The notes under the pieces: model-generated
What the model was told of the DNA's origin: nothing
Databases searched by the model: none
The model's input: the letters and a program-made list of their open reading frames with translations, nothing else
Origin: Ovis canadensis
Lineage: Eukaryota; Chordata; Mammalia; Artiodactyla; Bovidae
Length of the DNA: 64,000 nt
Assembly: GCF_042477335.2 (NCBI RefSeq)
Contig: NC_091246.1
Span: forward strand, 112,187,001 to 112,251,000
Direction: 5' to 3'
Translations under genes and position numbers: made by a program
Shown: one piece after another, positions 46,953-58,724 of the stretch
How the letters are laid out: the number at the start of each line of letters is the position of its first letter
Position numbering within the stretch: the stretch's first letter is position 1

Positions 46953-47956
46953 TCTCCCAGTTTATCCTTTCCCTTGTAGCTTTGTTTTTAGTAACAAAAA
47001 GCAGAACAGTAAATGACTATTAATAGAGAAATGATTGGGATACAAACATCCCATGGAGAACTATGCAACCATGATAAATAAGGAAAGCTCTTTGCCAGTT
47101 GACTAAAAGGGCTTCCTACAATATATTTGTAGCAGGGGAGAAAGGCAAGATGCAGAGAAATATATAAGATATATTCCTATTTTTCAGCGCAGTTAATTTC
47201 CCAATGCATGTAACCATTTATTTTATGTTTGTTTATAGGAGCAGGTTACAGAATGCTCACCCTCGTGGTTACTGCACCATACATTGGTTTGGGGTGAGGG
47301 GTGGGCACAGACAAGAAGGAGAAGATGGATTTTGATGGTATCACTCCATTTTAACTAATTTCTATTGCTCTACGCACAGTCCTTACAATCTGGATTAACT
47401 GATCGCTGAGACGCCAGCAGTTTGGATGAATTAATAGAGAAAGATGGCTACCGTGAGACAGTGACGAGTAAGTCTGTAGATCCACTGCCCAGCAGAGGAG
47501 GCTGGAGCCAGAACCAGCAGCTGGAGGCAGGATGAGTGATGAACACGCTCAGGAAAAAGTCTGTGAAGACAGAGGTCCCAGGGAGGTTTAGGAGAAGATT
47601 CACAACTGATGTTTATTTTATTCACCAAAGGTGAGTGAGGGGCTGGTGAGCAGGGGAGGAAGAGAGTGAGCACGAGGGGTGAGCTTCAGACGCCAAGGGC
47701 ATGTGGGCTCAGGGCTGGTGCTCAGGAGAGAATTGGCTCGTGGGAGGGGTGTCTGCAGCTCAGGGCAGGAAAGGTGTGGGCAGAGCAGGGCTGTGGGGGG
47801 TCCTCCCCTCCCCATCCTCCCACCTGCAGCTCTTCCAACCCTCACCATTAGACGTTTGGGCAGCTTCTGGTCAGGAGGAAGGGGAGAAAGACAAAAATAA
47901 GACAGCACAAGATTTAAAAACCTAACATTTTTATACTTTTAAGGAAAAAAGTTCCT
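46953..47956. other. Unique intergenic sequence
   Basis: No gene or clear repeat. GC-richer at 47640-47880 with chance overlapping frames. Confidence 0.5.
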
Positions 47957-48830
47957 TAATTTTGTTGTTGCTCATTTGCTAAGTCTAAGTGGTGTCCAAC
48001 TCTTATGACCCCATGGACTGTAGTATGCCAGGCTTCTCTGCCCGCCACTACTTCCGTGTTTGCTCAAATTCATGTCCATTGTGTTGGTGATGCTATCTAA
48101 CATCTCATCCTTTTGCCTTCAGTCTTTCCCAGCATTGGGGGCTTTTCCAGTGAGTTGGCTCTACATATCAGGTGGGCAAAGTATTGGAGTTTCAGCATCA
48201 GTCTTTCCAATGAATATTCAGGGTTGATTTCCTTTAGGATTGACTGATTTTGTCTTCTTGCAGTTCAAGGGACTCTCAAGACTCTTATCCAAAAGAAAGT
48301 TGTGGTACATATACACAATGGAATATTATTCAGCCATTAAAAAGAACACATTTGAATCAGTTCTAATGAGGTAGATGAAACTGGGGCCTATTATACAGAG
48401 TGAAGCAAGGCAGAAAGAAAAACACCAATACATTATTAATGCATGTATACGGAATTTAGAAAGATGGTAAAGCCGACCCTACATGCGAGACAGCAAAGAG
48501 ACACAGATATAAAGAACAGACTTTTGGACTCTGTGGAAGAAGGCCGAGGGTGGGATGATTTGAGAGAATAGCATTGAAACATGTATATTACCATATGTAA
48601 AATAGATCACCAGTTCAAGTTCGATGCATGAAACAGGGCACTCAGAGCCAGTGCAGTGGGATGACCCAGAGGGATGGGATGGGGAGGGAGGTGTTGGGGG
48701 GGTTTCAGGATGGGGGACACATGTACACCCGTGGCTGATTCATGTCAATGTATGGCAAAAACCACCACAATATTGTAATTAGCTTCCAATTAAAATAAAT
48801 AAATAAAAATTTTTAAAAAGAGTCTTATCC
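47957..48830 (-). mobile_element. BovB 3' fragment (antisense), split by an L1
   Basis: Antisense BovB 3' region (GCTAAGTCTAAGTGGTGTCC, CAGTCTTTCCCAGCATTGGGG, TTCAGGGTTGATTTCCTTTAGG) reaching CTCTCAAGACTCTTATCC at 48290. The ancestral AAGAGTCTT phrase reappears at 48818, after the L1 insert. Confidence 0.85.
48291..48817 (+). mobile_element. Bovine-type L1, 3' end only (about 527 bp), with target duplication
   Basis: It starts at GAAAGTTGTGGTACATATAC, the same region as 22785 and 34708, and ends in AATTAAAATAAATAAATAAA. AAGACTCTTATCC (48278-48290) and AAGAGTCTTATCC (48818-48830) flank it. The right copy keeps the base expected in BovB, so the mismatch is a later change in the left copy. Confidence 0.92.
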
Positions 48831-49071
48831 TAAATACCTCAATGTAAAATAATCATGTCAAAACGAAAAACAGAGCTACCATATGATCCAACAATCCCAT
48901 TCCTGGGCAAGTATCTGGGTAAAAACATGATCTGAAAGGATACATGCATCCCAGTGTTCACTGCAGTGCTGTTTACGGTAGCCAGGACATGGAAGCAACC
49001 TAAGTATCCATCAACAGAGGAATGGGTAAAGAAGACGCGATCTGTATATACAGTGGAATATTGTGTGCGCG

Positions 49072-49287
49072 TGCTAAGTTGCTTCAGTTGTGTAAGTGAT
49101 AATTTGTGACCCTGTGGACTGTAGCCCACCAGGCTTCTCTGTCCATGGGATTCTCCAGACAAGAATACTGGAGTGAGTTGTCATTCCCTTCTCCAGGGGA
49201 GCTTCCTGACCCAGGGATCAAACTTGAATCTCTTACACTTCCTGAATTGGCAGGTAGGTTCTTTACCTCTAGCACCACCTGGGAAGA
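49072..49287 (-). mobile_element. Bov-tA SINE (antisense)
   Basis: It runs from GCTAAGTTGCTTCAGTTGTG through CCAGACAAGAATACTGGAGTG to the tRNA head end AGCACCACCTGGGAAG. The body has a small internal change near TAAGTGATAATTTGTG. Confidence 0.9.
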
Positions 49288-49672
49288 AAAAGAATGAAAG
49301 AATGCCATTTGCAGCAACATGGATGGACCTGGAGATTATCATACTAAGTGAAGTAAGAGACACAGAGAAAGACAAATATTATATGATATCACATATGTGA
49401 AATCTTAAAAAAATGATACAAAGGAACTCAATTACAAAACAGAAATAGTCTCTAAAATACAAAACTGTGGTTACCAAAGGGAAAAGGTGGGAAGGGATAA
49501 ATTAGGAGTTTGAGATTAACATATACACACGGCTGGACATAAAACAGATAAACAGCAAGGGCAAGAACTATCTTCAATACTTTGTAATAAATTGTAATGG
49601 AAAATAATCTGAAAAGGCATGTATATATACACACTATATACATCTGAAAAAGCATGTGTATATACACTATAA

Positions 49673-49861
49673 GGGGCTTTGCTCATAGCTTAGTCGGTAA
49701 AGAATCCGCCTGCAATGCAGGAGATCCCAGTTCCATTCCTGGGTCAGGAAGATCCGTTGGGGAAGGGAAAGGCTACCCACTCGGTATTCTAGCCTAGAGA
49801 ATTCCGTGGACTGTATAGTCCATGGGATCACAAGGAGTTGGACACGACTGAGAGACTTTCA
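49673..49861 (+). mobile_element. Bov-tA SINE
   Basis: GGGGCTTTGCTCATAGCTTAG head, GTTCCATTCCTGGGTCAGG B-box region and a body ending GGACACGACTGAGAGACTTTC. It is placed between two stretches sharing ACTATA (49662-49671 and 49862-49880), the likely target site. Confidence 0.92.
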
Positions 49862-49945
49862 CTATACACACACTATATACGTGTATGTATGTGTACACGC
49901 ATATATACGTACACTCACACACACACACACATGTATATATGGTGT

Positions 49946-50157
49946 GTGCTAAGTCACTTCAGTCATGTCCAACTCTGTGTGACCGCATGGACTGTAGACC
50001 ACCAAGCTCCTCTCTCCATGGGATTCTCCAGGCAAGAATACTGGAGTGGGTAGCCGTGCCCTTCTCCAGGGATCTTCCTGACCCAAAGATCAGCCCTGCG
50101 TATCCTGTGACTCCTGCATTGCAAGCAGGTTCTTTACCGCTGGGCCGCTGGAGAAGT
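49946..50157 (-). mobile_element. Bov-tA SINE (antisense) next to microsatellites
   Basis: GTGCTAAGTCACTTCAGTCATG opens it and GGGCCGCTGGAGAAGTC closes it. Alternating purine-pyrimidine (AC)n/(TATA)n sequence precedes it (49862-49940) and (GT)n follows (50168-50199). Confidence 0.92.
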
Positions 50158-50164
50158 CAATGTA

Positions 50165-50167
<3 letters not shown>

Positions 50168-50199
<32 letters not shown>
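50168..50199. repeat. (GT)n microsatellite
   Basis: About sixteen GT units, uninterrupted, inside the old L1 3' UTR. Confidence 0.95.
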
Positions 50200-50201
<2 letters not shown>

Positions 50202-50334
50202 ATCTAAATTACCTTGCTGTACACCAAAAACTAACAACATTGTAAATCTACTACAATAATAAAATAATGAAACACATGAATAAAATAATCATACTCTTAC
50301 TATTACTAAGACTAGTGAAGTTTTACTAAGCTCT

Positions 50335-50515
50335 TCAGTTCAGTTCAGTTGTTCAGTTGTGTCCCACTCTGCGACCCCATGAATCGCAGCACACCAGGCC
50401 TCCCTGTCCATCACCAACTCCCGGAGTTCACTCAAACTTACGTCCATCGAGTCAGTGATGCCATCCAGCCATCTCATCCTCTGTCGTCCCCTTTTCCTCC
50501 TGCCCCCAATCCTTA
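50335..50515 (-). mobile_element. BovB 3' terminal fragment (antisense, about 180 bp)
   Basis: TTCAGTTCAGTTCAGTTGTTC at the start marks the BovB 3' terminus; the minus strand encodes [20 protein letters not shown]. It is severely 5'-truncated. Confidence 0.92.
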
Positions 50516-50529
50516 GTTCCATATAGATA

Positions 50530-50712
50530 CACCAAGTGCTTCAAACGTCTTCTCTCTTTTAAATTTCACCACAACCTGTGAGGTTGGTACATTGTGTCCA
50601 TTTTCCAGATGATGAAACTAAGGCTGAGAGAGATCAAATAACTGTCTTAAAGTCACGTGAGTAAACTTTCTACAGCCCTTCTATTCAAATCTGAGTCCAC
50701 AGTCCTATTTAT
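50530..50712 (-). repeat. MIR SINE (antisense), ancient
   Basis: CCATTTTCCAGATGATGAAAC, TAAGGCTGAGAGAGATCAAAT and TAAAGTCACGTGAGTAA match the antisense MIR 3' half and core. Confidence 0.85.
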
Positions 50713-52954
50713 TCTGTTTGTACAATAATCGATATTTGCAATTATGGCCTGGAATCATCTGTAAATGTTAACCTCTTGTGTTTTTTATTTCAAAATACCA
50801 GGGATAGGTATACTATCTCTCTGATACTTTCATCCAAATAAAAATTGGTTTTCCAGAGTGACCCATATTTCAAGAATTCTGGATAGCTGAAGCTTTAACT
50901 GTACTCTGCAGCTTCTTACTAAATTTCAGTAATTAGAGTTCTATAAATTGCTTGCAATTGAGTTGCAAGTAAAATTTTTATGAAATGCTATAAAATATAG
51001 TGGTTATAAATTCTGAGTGCTACATAAATTCTATCTATTGCCATTTCCTCGCAAACATCAATTTTAAAAAGGTTTTTAAACGTTTTTGGCAGAATTTTTT
51101 TCAATGTAATACTTCAATATGTACTTTCTTGGCAACCCATGAGACTTCCTGGAAGTTCCTGCTGCGGATACACTTACTATGTAAACATAAAACTTGACTC
51201 CGCAGTGTAAGCATCAACCATTTGCAAATGCCAGCGGGCTTTACAAGCAATTTGCCGTCTATACGGTCATCATCTTTTCTTCATATTTTTTCCTAATGCT
51301 TGGAGTTTGGGCCACAGAACTCTTAGGAAGACTATTTTCAATTTCCTTTTGCTTTAAGATCTCCCCATCTTTTGACTAAACATTCCTTCATCTTCCTGGA
51401 GAAAATCTGATTAAAAATGTCTAGTCAGCTTACTTGGTCCCATTTCCTCCAATATGTCAACATAGCCATAACTGCTTTGAACATTTAACCTTTCCTGAAC
51501 CTCCAGCACAATTGTACAACCACGCATAACAGTGTATACAGTTCCTTTTCATTTATCAAAGGAAAGAACCTTTGGGGAATAAAGATTTGACAGCTCCAGT
51601 TACATGATAATTGTAATACTTTAAAAAAAAAGAGAAAAAGAGATGAGACAGATGGTGTACGCTGGAGACATGTGGAAGTTTGCTTGAAAAAACCTTCAGA
51701 AATTCAATTGACACTGAGAAGAAATTATGCAAATCATCATTTTTGCATAAAAGCATCATGGAAAACAGGCAAATTATCTTAATCTGTAGTCTTCCACAAT
51801 CTTGTCTAAGAGGGAGAATATCAAGTGGACTGATACTCTCCTGGCGCCCTATGTTTTAAAAAGCTCTGTAGCCCACTCATTTTTCTTATTTATTTATTTA
51901 ATTTTTTTTTTACTTTACAATATTGTATTGGTTTTGCCATACATCAACATGAATCCACCATGGGAGTACACGTGTTTTATCTATTTATTGGGTCCACTCA
52001 TTTTAAATCACAAGGAAAAGAGATTAAATTGAGTGGGATGGTTAAGAACATCTTCTATTTTGCCATGCTTAGGTCTAAGCCATTAATATAAACCACTGAT
52101 ACATTTTTTGATGAGTTATTAAGTGCTTTTATCATATATTATGGAATTTATGTAGGGGAGTGCTTTATAATAAATTTACTAGCTATTTCATCAAATTAAT
52201 TTATGTAGAATTAAAGGATGATGGAAATTTAATTTTAAATATTATGCTTGTTACTTTAAAGCAAGATTTTCACATTGCACCTTTAAACATTATATGCTTG
52301 TTTGATTTACACATTACCCAAAATTTACAAAAAAAAGAAAATAAGCTCTGAGGCTGAAGAAGCGATGACGACAGGAATTCTCAGAAAGAACGTGAATGTT
52401 GGGGTGAAAATTCTGGCAGTGTAGGTTGAGAGGACCGAAGGACAGAAAATCAGTGAGCAATCTGATTTCAGTAAAAGGAGGACAATCACATCCTGAATTC
52501 AGGCAAGTGTTGGAAGAACAGGTTTGGAGTGTTACTCCATCAGTATCTAGTGTGAGGATAACTGTGCTTTTAAGAACATGAATAAATAGGTTTATTTGGG
52601 AGCAAGAAGGAGCAAAGGTGACCTGTTAGCTGTAGACAAAAGAAAACGTTATGATAGGATCATTTCAACTCATTTTGAGATCATGGAATCTAGGCTTGTG
52701 TACGTATGAATCAGGGAGAGTAAATGGAGAAAGGCCCACTTTTTTGACCCAATATTATAATGAAAACAGAAACCTGGGGCTTACATTATGAGTGTCCCAT
52801 GAGTGTGAGTGTGTGTTTAAACTGGCCCATTTAAATGCCATTAGAAAAGTCAACCTTTATATTTAATTTGAACAGAGAAAGAGAAGTCTGAAATTTGATA
52901 AACAACAACCTCAAAGATATAAGGCACTCCCCCTATATTTCAACCTCAAATATA
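50713..52954. other. Mostly unique AT-rich intergenic sequence
   Basis: No gene recognised. The only repeat I see is the short L1 end at 51884-51993. Confidence 0.5.
51884..51993 (-). mobile_element. Very short L1 3' end (antisense, 110 bp) with 11-bp target duplication
   Basis: An antisense tail (TTATTTATTTATTTAATTTTTTTTTT) precedes CTTTACAATATTGTATTGG, TTTTGCCATACATCAACATG, the last bases of the bovine L1 3' UTR (compare 35150-35190). CCACTCATTTT flanks it at 51873-51883 and 51994-52004. Confidence 0.93.
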
Positions 52955-53112
52955 TAAGGTTCAGACGGTAAGGAATCTGCCTGCAATATGAGAAATACAG
53001 GTTTGATCCCTGGGTCGGGAAGATCTCCTGGAGAAGAAACTGGCTACCCACTCCAGTATTCTTGCCTGGAGAATTCCATGGACAGAGGAGCCTGGCGGGA
53101 TACAGATGGGTT
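52955..53112 (+). mobile_element. Bov-tA SINE, 5'-shortened
   Basis: It starts inside the head (GGTTCAGACGGTAAGGAATC), keeps the B-box GTTTGATCCCTGG and Bov-A body, and fades after GGCGGGATACAG, so the 3' end is degraded. Confidence 0.88.
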
Positions 53113-54298
53113 ACCAAGAAAGATGATGGAATTTCATTTCCTAAAGATGGTTAGATAAAGTGATAGATATTCGGGAAGACTGCTTTAGAAGCAAAAAGAT
53201 CACTTCAAGGTTTAAACTTTCGAAGTGAAAATGGAGTTTGACAAGAGAAAGTATTTTTCCCAGAAAGGAACACATCTTATTAAATTTTCTTCGGATAAGT
53301 TACATTTATGCCTGAACTTGGGTCAGCAGTCTCTTTGGCATGCTTCCAGTGACATTTCACAGTATAAGCTGCTGGACCTTCTGAGGCTTGATGTGGATGA
53401 CCTTGGACCACATCTGGGTCCTGAGTTAACTCAGGGCAGCCATGCGTGTTTCTCTGGGAAAGCTAATATTTGGCTCCCTTATTAACTGATATCCTTTATA
53501 TAAAAATCTGTGCAGCTTTTATTAAGATGAAAGGCCGAGCCCTGGACAGTGGGGTGGGTAGGAAGAGGGGAGACCAGAATGAAAGTAGGTTGCAACACGC
53601 AGGTCCTTTCTGTTACCGCAGCAAGCCAGCCCTGGCTGGAGCTCCTGTACGCTTCCTTGGCTTTATTAACCAAAGCCCAGACGGCCCTTGATGGACTAGC
53701 TTCCCTGCTCAGCTCTGGGTGACTAGGTTGGTCCTTTCTTGACTGCGGTCCTAGCGTCACTTTGTTAGAACAGCGTGATTCCCAAACCCATGCTGGTCCT
53801 GGAAAGAGAGCATCCCTAGGGACGGGCTGGAAGCCTGCATTTTGAAGGAGCTCTTCAAAGAATCAGAAGGTGATTCTGGCTGTACTGAACCTCAGGACCC
53901 ATCCCTGAAGCCTGGGTTAGGATTAGAGGCACTTAGAGAGCCCTGGCTCCTCCCCAGTCAAGCAGCTCCTCAGACGTCCTAGGGAGACTGGAGGAAGGTG
54001 CCATTTGCCACCCACTCCTCGCCCTTGCTCCCCAGCATCCATCCTGATTGAGCTGAAGTCCCCAGGGAGGGGCCTATAAATATTCCATCTGCTTGGGGTT
54101 TTTTGCCAGACAGTGGAGTTTGCAGCATCTTCCCACTCCTGAGACCAAAATAGCCCCTCTGGGTTTGCCTTCTCTGAGCTGCTAAGAGCCCTGTTTCCTG
54201 ACAACCATGGTGCCTCAGGACTCCTGTCGTTCTGCATGGTGATTCCATTACCCTTAGATGTCCTTTATGCAGTTAGGATGGAGATAAGTATTTAATTG
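53113..54298. other. Unique intergenic sequence
   Basis: No exon or clear repeat family. A segment at about 53768-53935 has the feel of an old hAT-type element, but too little matches for a call. Confidence 0.45.
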
Positions 54299-54510
54299 GG
54301 GCTTCCCAGGTGGTACAGTTGGTAAAGAGTCCACCTGCCAACGCAGGAGACACAGATTCAATTCCTGGGTTGGGAAGATCCCTTGGAGGAAAGCAGTGGC
54401 AACCCACTCCAGTATTCTTGCCTGGAGAGTCTCATGGACTGAGGAGCCTGGCAGGCTACAGTCCATGGGATCACAAAGAGCTGGACATGACTGAGCAGCT
54501 AAGTAAATGC
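54299..54510 (+). mobile_element. Bov-tA SINE
   Basis: GGGGCTTCCCAGGTGGTACAG head, GATTCAATTCCTGGGTTGGG B-box region and a body ending GGACATGACTGAGCAGCTAAG. Confidence 0.93.
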
Positions 54511-54896
54511 GCACAGGTACATTTGTTACCACTTGCTCAGAATGTCACTACTACGTCCAGGGCAGACCATGGAGATGTGAGCAGAGGCAGGAGGCTGATG
54601 AGGAGGGCCAGAGGCCAAGATCCATGATGCTTGAAATAAAGGTGCAAAGAAGATGAAGGAAAGTAGGTAGAAACTGAAATATATTTGGGGGCGGGTAGCT
54701 GGCAGACTTGTCGATGGAGAGGAAACGGGAAGAATCACCATGACCCATGGGTTCCTGGTTTAAACACTGGATACATCATGCTGATATTTACCAATATCAT
54801 GACAACTGGAGGAGGAATTAGTTTTTTCTCCCCTGTAATAAATATTTATTATGAGTCAAAGGAATATAGTCATTCATAATTTTTAAAGGTTATAGG
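54511..54896. other. Unique intergenic sequence between SINEs
   Basis: No gene or repeat recognised. Confidence 0.5.
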
Positions 54897-55104
54897 GGCT
54901 TCCCTGGTGGCTCAGATGGTAAAGAATCTGCCTGCAATGAGGCAGACCTAAGTTTGATCCGTGGGTTGGCCAGGTCCCCTGGAAAAAGGAATGGCAACCC
55001 ACCCCAGTATTTTTGCCTGGAGAATCCCATGGACAGAGGAGCTTTTCAGGCTACAGTCCATGGGATCACAAGAGCTGGACACAACTGAAGAGCTAACATT
55101 CTAG
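54897..55104 (+). mobile_element. Bov-tA SINE
   Basis: A complete copy from GGGGCTTCCCTGGTGGCTCAG to GGACACAACTGAAGAGCTAAC. GTTATAG occurs before it and again at 55109, a possible short target duplication. Confidence 0.93.
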
Positions 55105-55690
55105 TTATAGCTATTATAAGATTCTGGCTATATTCCCTGTGTTGTACAACATACCCCTATAGCTTATTTCATACTGAAGAGTTTGACCTCTTAATCTTCT
55201 ACCTATATTGCCTCTGCCCCCTTCCCTTGCCCAACTGGTAGCCACTAGTTTGTTCTCTGTATCTGTGAGGCTGTTTCTTTTTTTATGTTATCTTCAGTAG
55301 TTTGTGTGTATTTTAGGTTCTATATATAAGTGATATCATACAGTGTGTGTCCTTCTCTGACTTATTTCACCTAGCATAATGCCCTCCAAGTCCATCCGCA
55401 TTTTGTGAATGGCAAAACTTCACTCTTTTCACGGCTTTAGCCATTCATCTGTCAATGGACACTTATGCCGCTCCGTATCTTGGCTATTGTAAACAGTGCA
55501 GCTGTGAACACTGGGGTGCGTGCATCTTTTCTAATCGGGGCTCTCCATTTTTTTCAGGTAAGCACCCAGGAGTGGCGCTGCTGGTTCTTATGGTAATTCT
55601 ACTCCTAGTGTTTTGAGAAACCTCCCGTTGCTGTCCACAGTGACCACACCACTGTACATCCCCACCGACAGTGTAGGAGGGTTGGAAGAG
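55105..55690 (-). mobile_element. Old L1 3' end (antisense)
   Basis: GGCTATATTCCCTGTGTTGTAC, GGTAGCCACTAGTTTGTTC, ATTTCACCTAGCATAATG, CATCTGTCAATGGACAC and CACTGTACATCCCCACCGAC are in antisense L1 order. Confidence 0.87.
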
Positions 55691-55789
55691 GAATTAGTTT
55701 TGAAGGAAGTTGGTGAGCAGACACACATGTTTCTGTGTGTGTAAGCATGTGTACCACAGCTCAACAAAGAGCACACTGGACTGGGAATG

Positions 55790-55990
55790 AAAGAGTCTGA
55801 CTTGTGTCAAAGCATCATCACCGCCAGCAGGAGCCTCTTGACACCTCATCTTTCCCCGTCTGCAACTGGGGAATGATTACATCTGTCTTCACCACTTCAG
55901 AGGGATGCTGAGAAGACAAATGAGATAGCGTTTGGGATAGCACTTTGAAGTCGTGGTTGGATGAGAACTGTGTGAATCCAAGCTATCATT
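55790..55990 (+). repeat. MIR SINE, ancient
   Basis: CACTGGACTGGGAATGAAAGAG, CACCTCATCTTTCCCCGTC, TGCAACTGGGGAATGATTAC and TGCTGAGAAGACAAATGAG follow the order of the MIR consensus. Confidence 0.75.
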
Positions 55991-56607
55991 ATCATGTCAG
56001 GGCGTGTTTATTTCTCATGTATCTGCTCAGAGTCACAGGGGCCATGCATATATCATGTGTACATCCTCTGCTTCAGGTTCAGTTCCCAGAAATGGTCAGA
56101 TGAATGTGTTTTTCTTTCTCTAACCCTCCTTTCACCTATATTATTCTCTTGACAGAATTTTGCAGTTATTAATGTTGCTGCAGACTTCTTAAAGACCCTA
56201 TAAAGAAAGGATTTTGCCCAGTATAACTTTCCCAGGTAATTATAAAGATAATGATGATACCTTACTATAAAAGAGATGTACAGGTTATAAAGAACCAGGG
56301 CTCTGCCTCACAGAATGCTCAACAGCAGTCCAGGAAAGGTATGATCCCTGCCCGCCCCCCTCCCCCCACCATTTGACAGAGGGACAATGGCTCAAGAAGT
56401 TCAAATAATTGACCTAAAACTTCATTGTACAAGTTGGAGTAATTGAAACTAACAAAAGAATTGTGTTCTAAACAACAGAGTGAATGAGCAGCAGGGGTAC
56501 TGAAAGAGCTGAGCCATGTCCCAGGCGACACTGGTGGAATCGTGTGAGCTTCTTTCACCCCTTGTATCCCAGACAGTCTCCAGGTCGTTGATAACTGGTT
56601 GCTGTTT
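55991..56607. other. Unique intergenic sequence
   Basis: No gene or clear repeat; a C-rich run lies at 56350-56370. Confidence 0.5.
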
Positions 56608-56805
56608 TCCAGTCACTAAGTCTTGTCTGCCTCTTTGAGACCCCACCGACAGAGGAGCCTGGCAGTCCATGGGATTTCCCAGGCAGGAATACTGGAGTGG
56701 GTTGCCATTTCCTCCTCCGGGGATCTTCCTGACCCAGGGATTGAACAGGAGTCTTCTGCCCTGGCAGGCGGGTTCTTTACCACTGAGCCGCCCGGGAAGC
56801 CCTTG
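56608..56805 (-). mobile_element. Bov-tA SINE (antisense)
   Basis: CCAGTCACTAAGTCTTGTCTG opens it and CACTGAGCCGCCCGGGAAGCCC closes it, with GGGATTTCCCAGGCAGGAATAC in the body. Confidence 0.92.
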
Positions 56806-56885
56806 ATAAGGGGTGCAGCTAGGCACTGGAGTTTCAAAAGCTGGACCATTCCACTCAGGGCCTTGTGTGCGGGCATGCACGCATG

Positions 56886-57005
56886 CTAAGTTGCTTCAGT
56901 CACGTCCGACTGTGTGACCCCATGGACTGCAGCCCATCAGGCTTCTCTGTCCATGGGAGTCTCCAGCCAAGAACACTGGAGTGGGCTGCCATGCCCTCTT
57001 CCCAG
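56886..57005 (-). mobile_element. Bov-A monomer (antisense) with target duplication
   Basis: Body only, from GCTAAGTTGCTTCAGTCACG to GCTGCCATGCCCTCTTCCC. GGCCTTGTGT occurs before it (about 56860-56869) and just after it (about 57006-57015). Confidence 0.88.
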
Positions 57006-57804
57006 GCCTTGTGTACTGTTCTCTAAATACAAACAAGTAACTAAAATAAGAATAAAATAAGACATAATTGTCCCTTGGTCTCCAGAGTCATTATCTGGTT
57101 AAGTTCCAGCTTTCCCTTGCAGGTCACACAGCACACTTAGGGGTGCCTGAGGTGACCTGCGAAAGACACCCTTGGGACAGCAGGAAGAAACCGGTCTTGG
57201 AATCCAGACATGAGGTTGAGTCTTGGTCCAAAGTGGCTAGTTGTGGCGAGTGAACCTGTTTGAGTTTTGGTTTTAATAACCATAAATGACACATAATATT
57301 TACCTATTGACTGACTGTAACTGTCCGATCAGCCTTCCCTTCACCTACCTTGTTGCAGATGCAGAAGTTCATAGACTAAGTAGTCACTTTCAAGGTGACT
57401 TGGTGGATTAGTGGTTTAAAACTGCTCTGTTCTGATCATGTCCCCCCTTGTCTTTCTCAGCTCAAATGCATGTATGTATTTGTTCACTTCATTTTTTATT
57501 ACATGCAAATGCTTTCACTCTTCCAAACTTGGTAGTTATTTTTTTTTCTTTTTAAGGTTTACATTTATTTGTCAGATAAATAGACATTTTAGCAGCTAAA
57601 AATGAAACATTGTCAAATAGTGTCTACATTTTACAATTCAGTGTGTTATGGAAAACTTGAAATAAGTTACTTTGCTTTGAAATCAGCAATGCTCAAAACC
57701 AAATCATTTCCATAGCCCCCTCATTCTGCTGCTTGATTTTGCCTCTCTGTGCATCTTCCATCTCCTTTGTACCATTGCTCACTTCTTGTTTTAATCAATA
57801 GTTT
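57006..57804. other. Unique intergenic sequence
   Basis: No gene or clear repeat seen; AT-rich with a T-run at 57540-57550. Confidence 0.5.
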
Positions 57805-58010
57805 AAAACTTAACTATGGGTGATTTACAATGGTGTGTTAATTCCTGCTGTACAGCAAAGTGATTCCATTATACATACACATACATCCTTTTTTAAATCC
57901 TCTTTTCCATTGTGGTTTATCGCAGAATACCGAATACAGTTCTCTGTGCTGTACAGCAGGACTTTGTTTATCCATCTTCTGTATACGTATTCATTCCCTT
58001 CTAATGGAGG
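57805..58010 (-). mobile_element. L1 3' UTR fragment (antisense)
   Basis: GGTGATTTACAATGGTGTG, CTGTACAGCAAAGTGATTCC and TCTCTGTGCTGTACAGCAGG identify an antisense L1 3' end, the last LINE fragment before the promoter. Confidence 0.85.
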
Positions 58011-58089
58011 GCAAGTGGGCTGTCCTTCCTGGCATTCACGAAGTAGACTGTCCGCATATTCAACCATTAGCGCGAAGCTAATTAGAGAA

Positions 58090-58264
58090 GGGGCTTCCCT
58101 GGTGGCTCAGATGGTAAAAAATCTGCCTGCAATGTAGGAGAAGTGGGTTCCATCCCTGGGTTCCATCCATGGCTACCCACTCCAGTATTCTTGCCTGGAA
58201 AATCCTATGGACACAGTCCCTGGGATCGCAGAGTCAGGCACGATTGAGCGACTAACACACACAC
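58090..58264 (+). mobile_element. Bov-tA SINE, internally deleted
   Basis: GGGGCTTCCCTGGTGGCTCAG head; the B-box part is duplicated (GTTCCATCCCTGGGTTCCATCC) and the stretch up to the Bov-A body is shortened. The body ends GGCACGATTGAGCGACTAAC, followed by a short (AC)n. It is the SINE nearest the CpG island, about 460 bases from its edge. Confidence 0.9.
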
Positions 58265-58724
58265 GGAGGGAAGATGGACGGCTGCAGTGAGGACTTGAAC
58301 ACGTCTCAAACGTCGAGCAGGAGGCTGCAGCCAGCGAGGGAGCGGTGACTGCAGGGTCACAGCGTGTCCTAACTCGGGTGGTTCTCATTTGTCTGCAGTG
58401 GTTTTGCCGTGGCCCCAGCCGGACCTTAGAGGAACATCCACTCCCTTCAAAGGGCTGGGCTGGGTGAAGAGCAGGCAGCGGTTTCCCGCAAAGGAGTACG
58501 TGTCCCCGCTTCTCCTTATTTTCTGCACACCTCTGAGGAAGGGTAGTTGAGAAAAATGTTTGTTGAGCGGACGGTAAATGCAAATAAAATGACAATTTTG
58601 AGATCAATCACAAAATTTTAACTTGTCTTCCCTCTGAGTATGAGAAACAACCCCCCACACCTGTGCACGACGTTTTCCCAAAGGACCTTTCGGTTAACAG
58701 GTGTGTGTCTGGCGTTACAGGTGT
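58265..58724. other. Unique sequence upstream of the SH3RF1 CpG island
   Basis: No repeat recognised. It may hold upstream regulatory sequence, but I see no specific motif to report. Confidence 0.45.

Larger units (their letters stand above)
48855..50275 (+). mobile_element. Old L1 3' end (sense), split by three Bov-tA SINEs
   Basis: Collinear pieces: CCATATGATCCAACAATCCC (48880), AGGAATGGGTAAAGAAG (49017), AACATGGATGGACCTGGAG (49317), GTGGTTACCAAAGGG (49468) and the terminal CTGTACACCAAAAACTAACAAC with an AATAATAAAATAATG end (50217-50265). SINEs at 49072-49287, 49673-49861 and 49946-50157 interrupt it. Confidence 0.85.

Noticed and set aside
1-58264. Exons of a gene upstream of SH3RF1 (in human the neighbour on that side is, to my recollection, NEK1)
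   Set aside because: I saw no stretch resembling kinase or other NEK1 coding sequence; the region looks intergenic.
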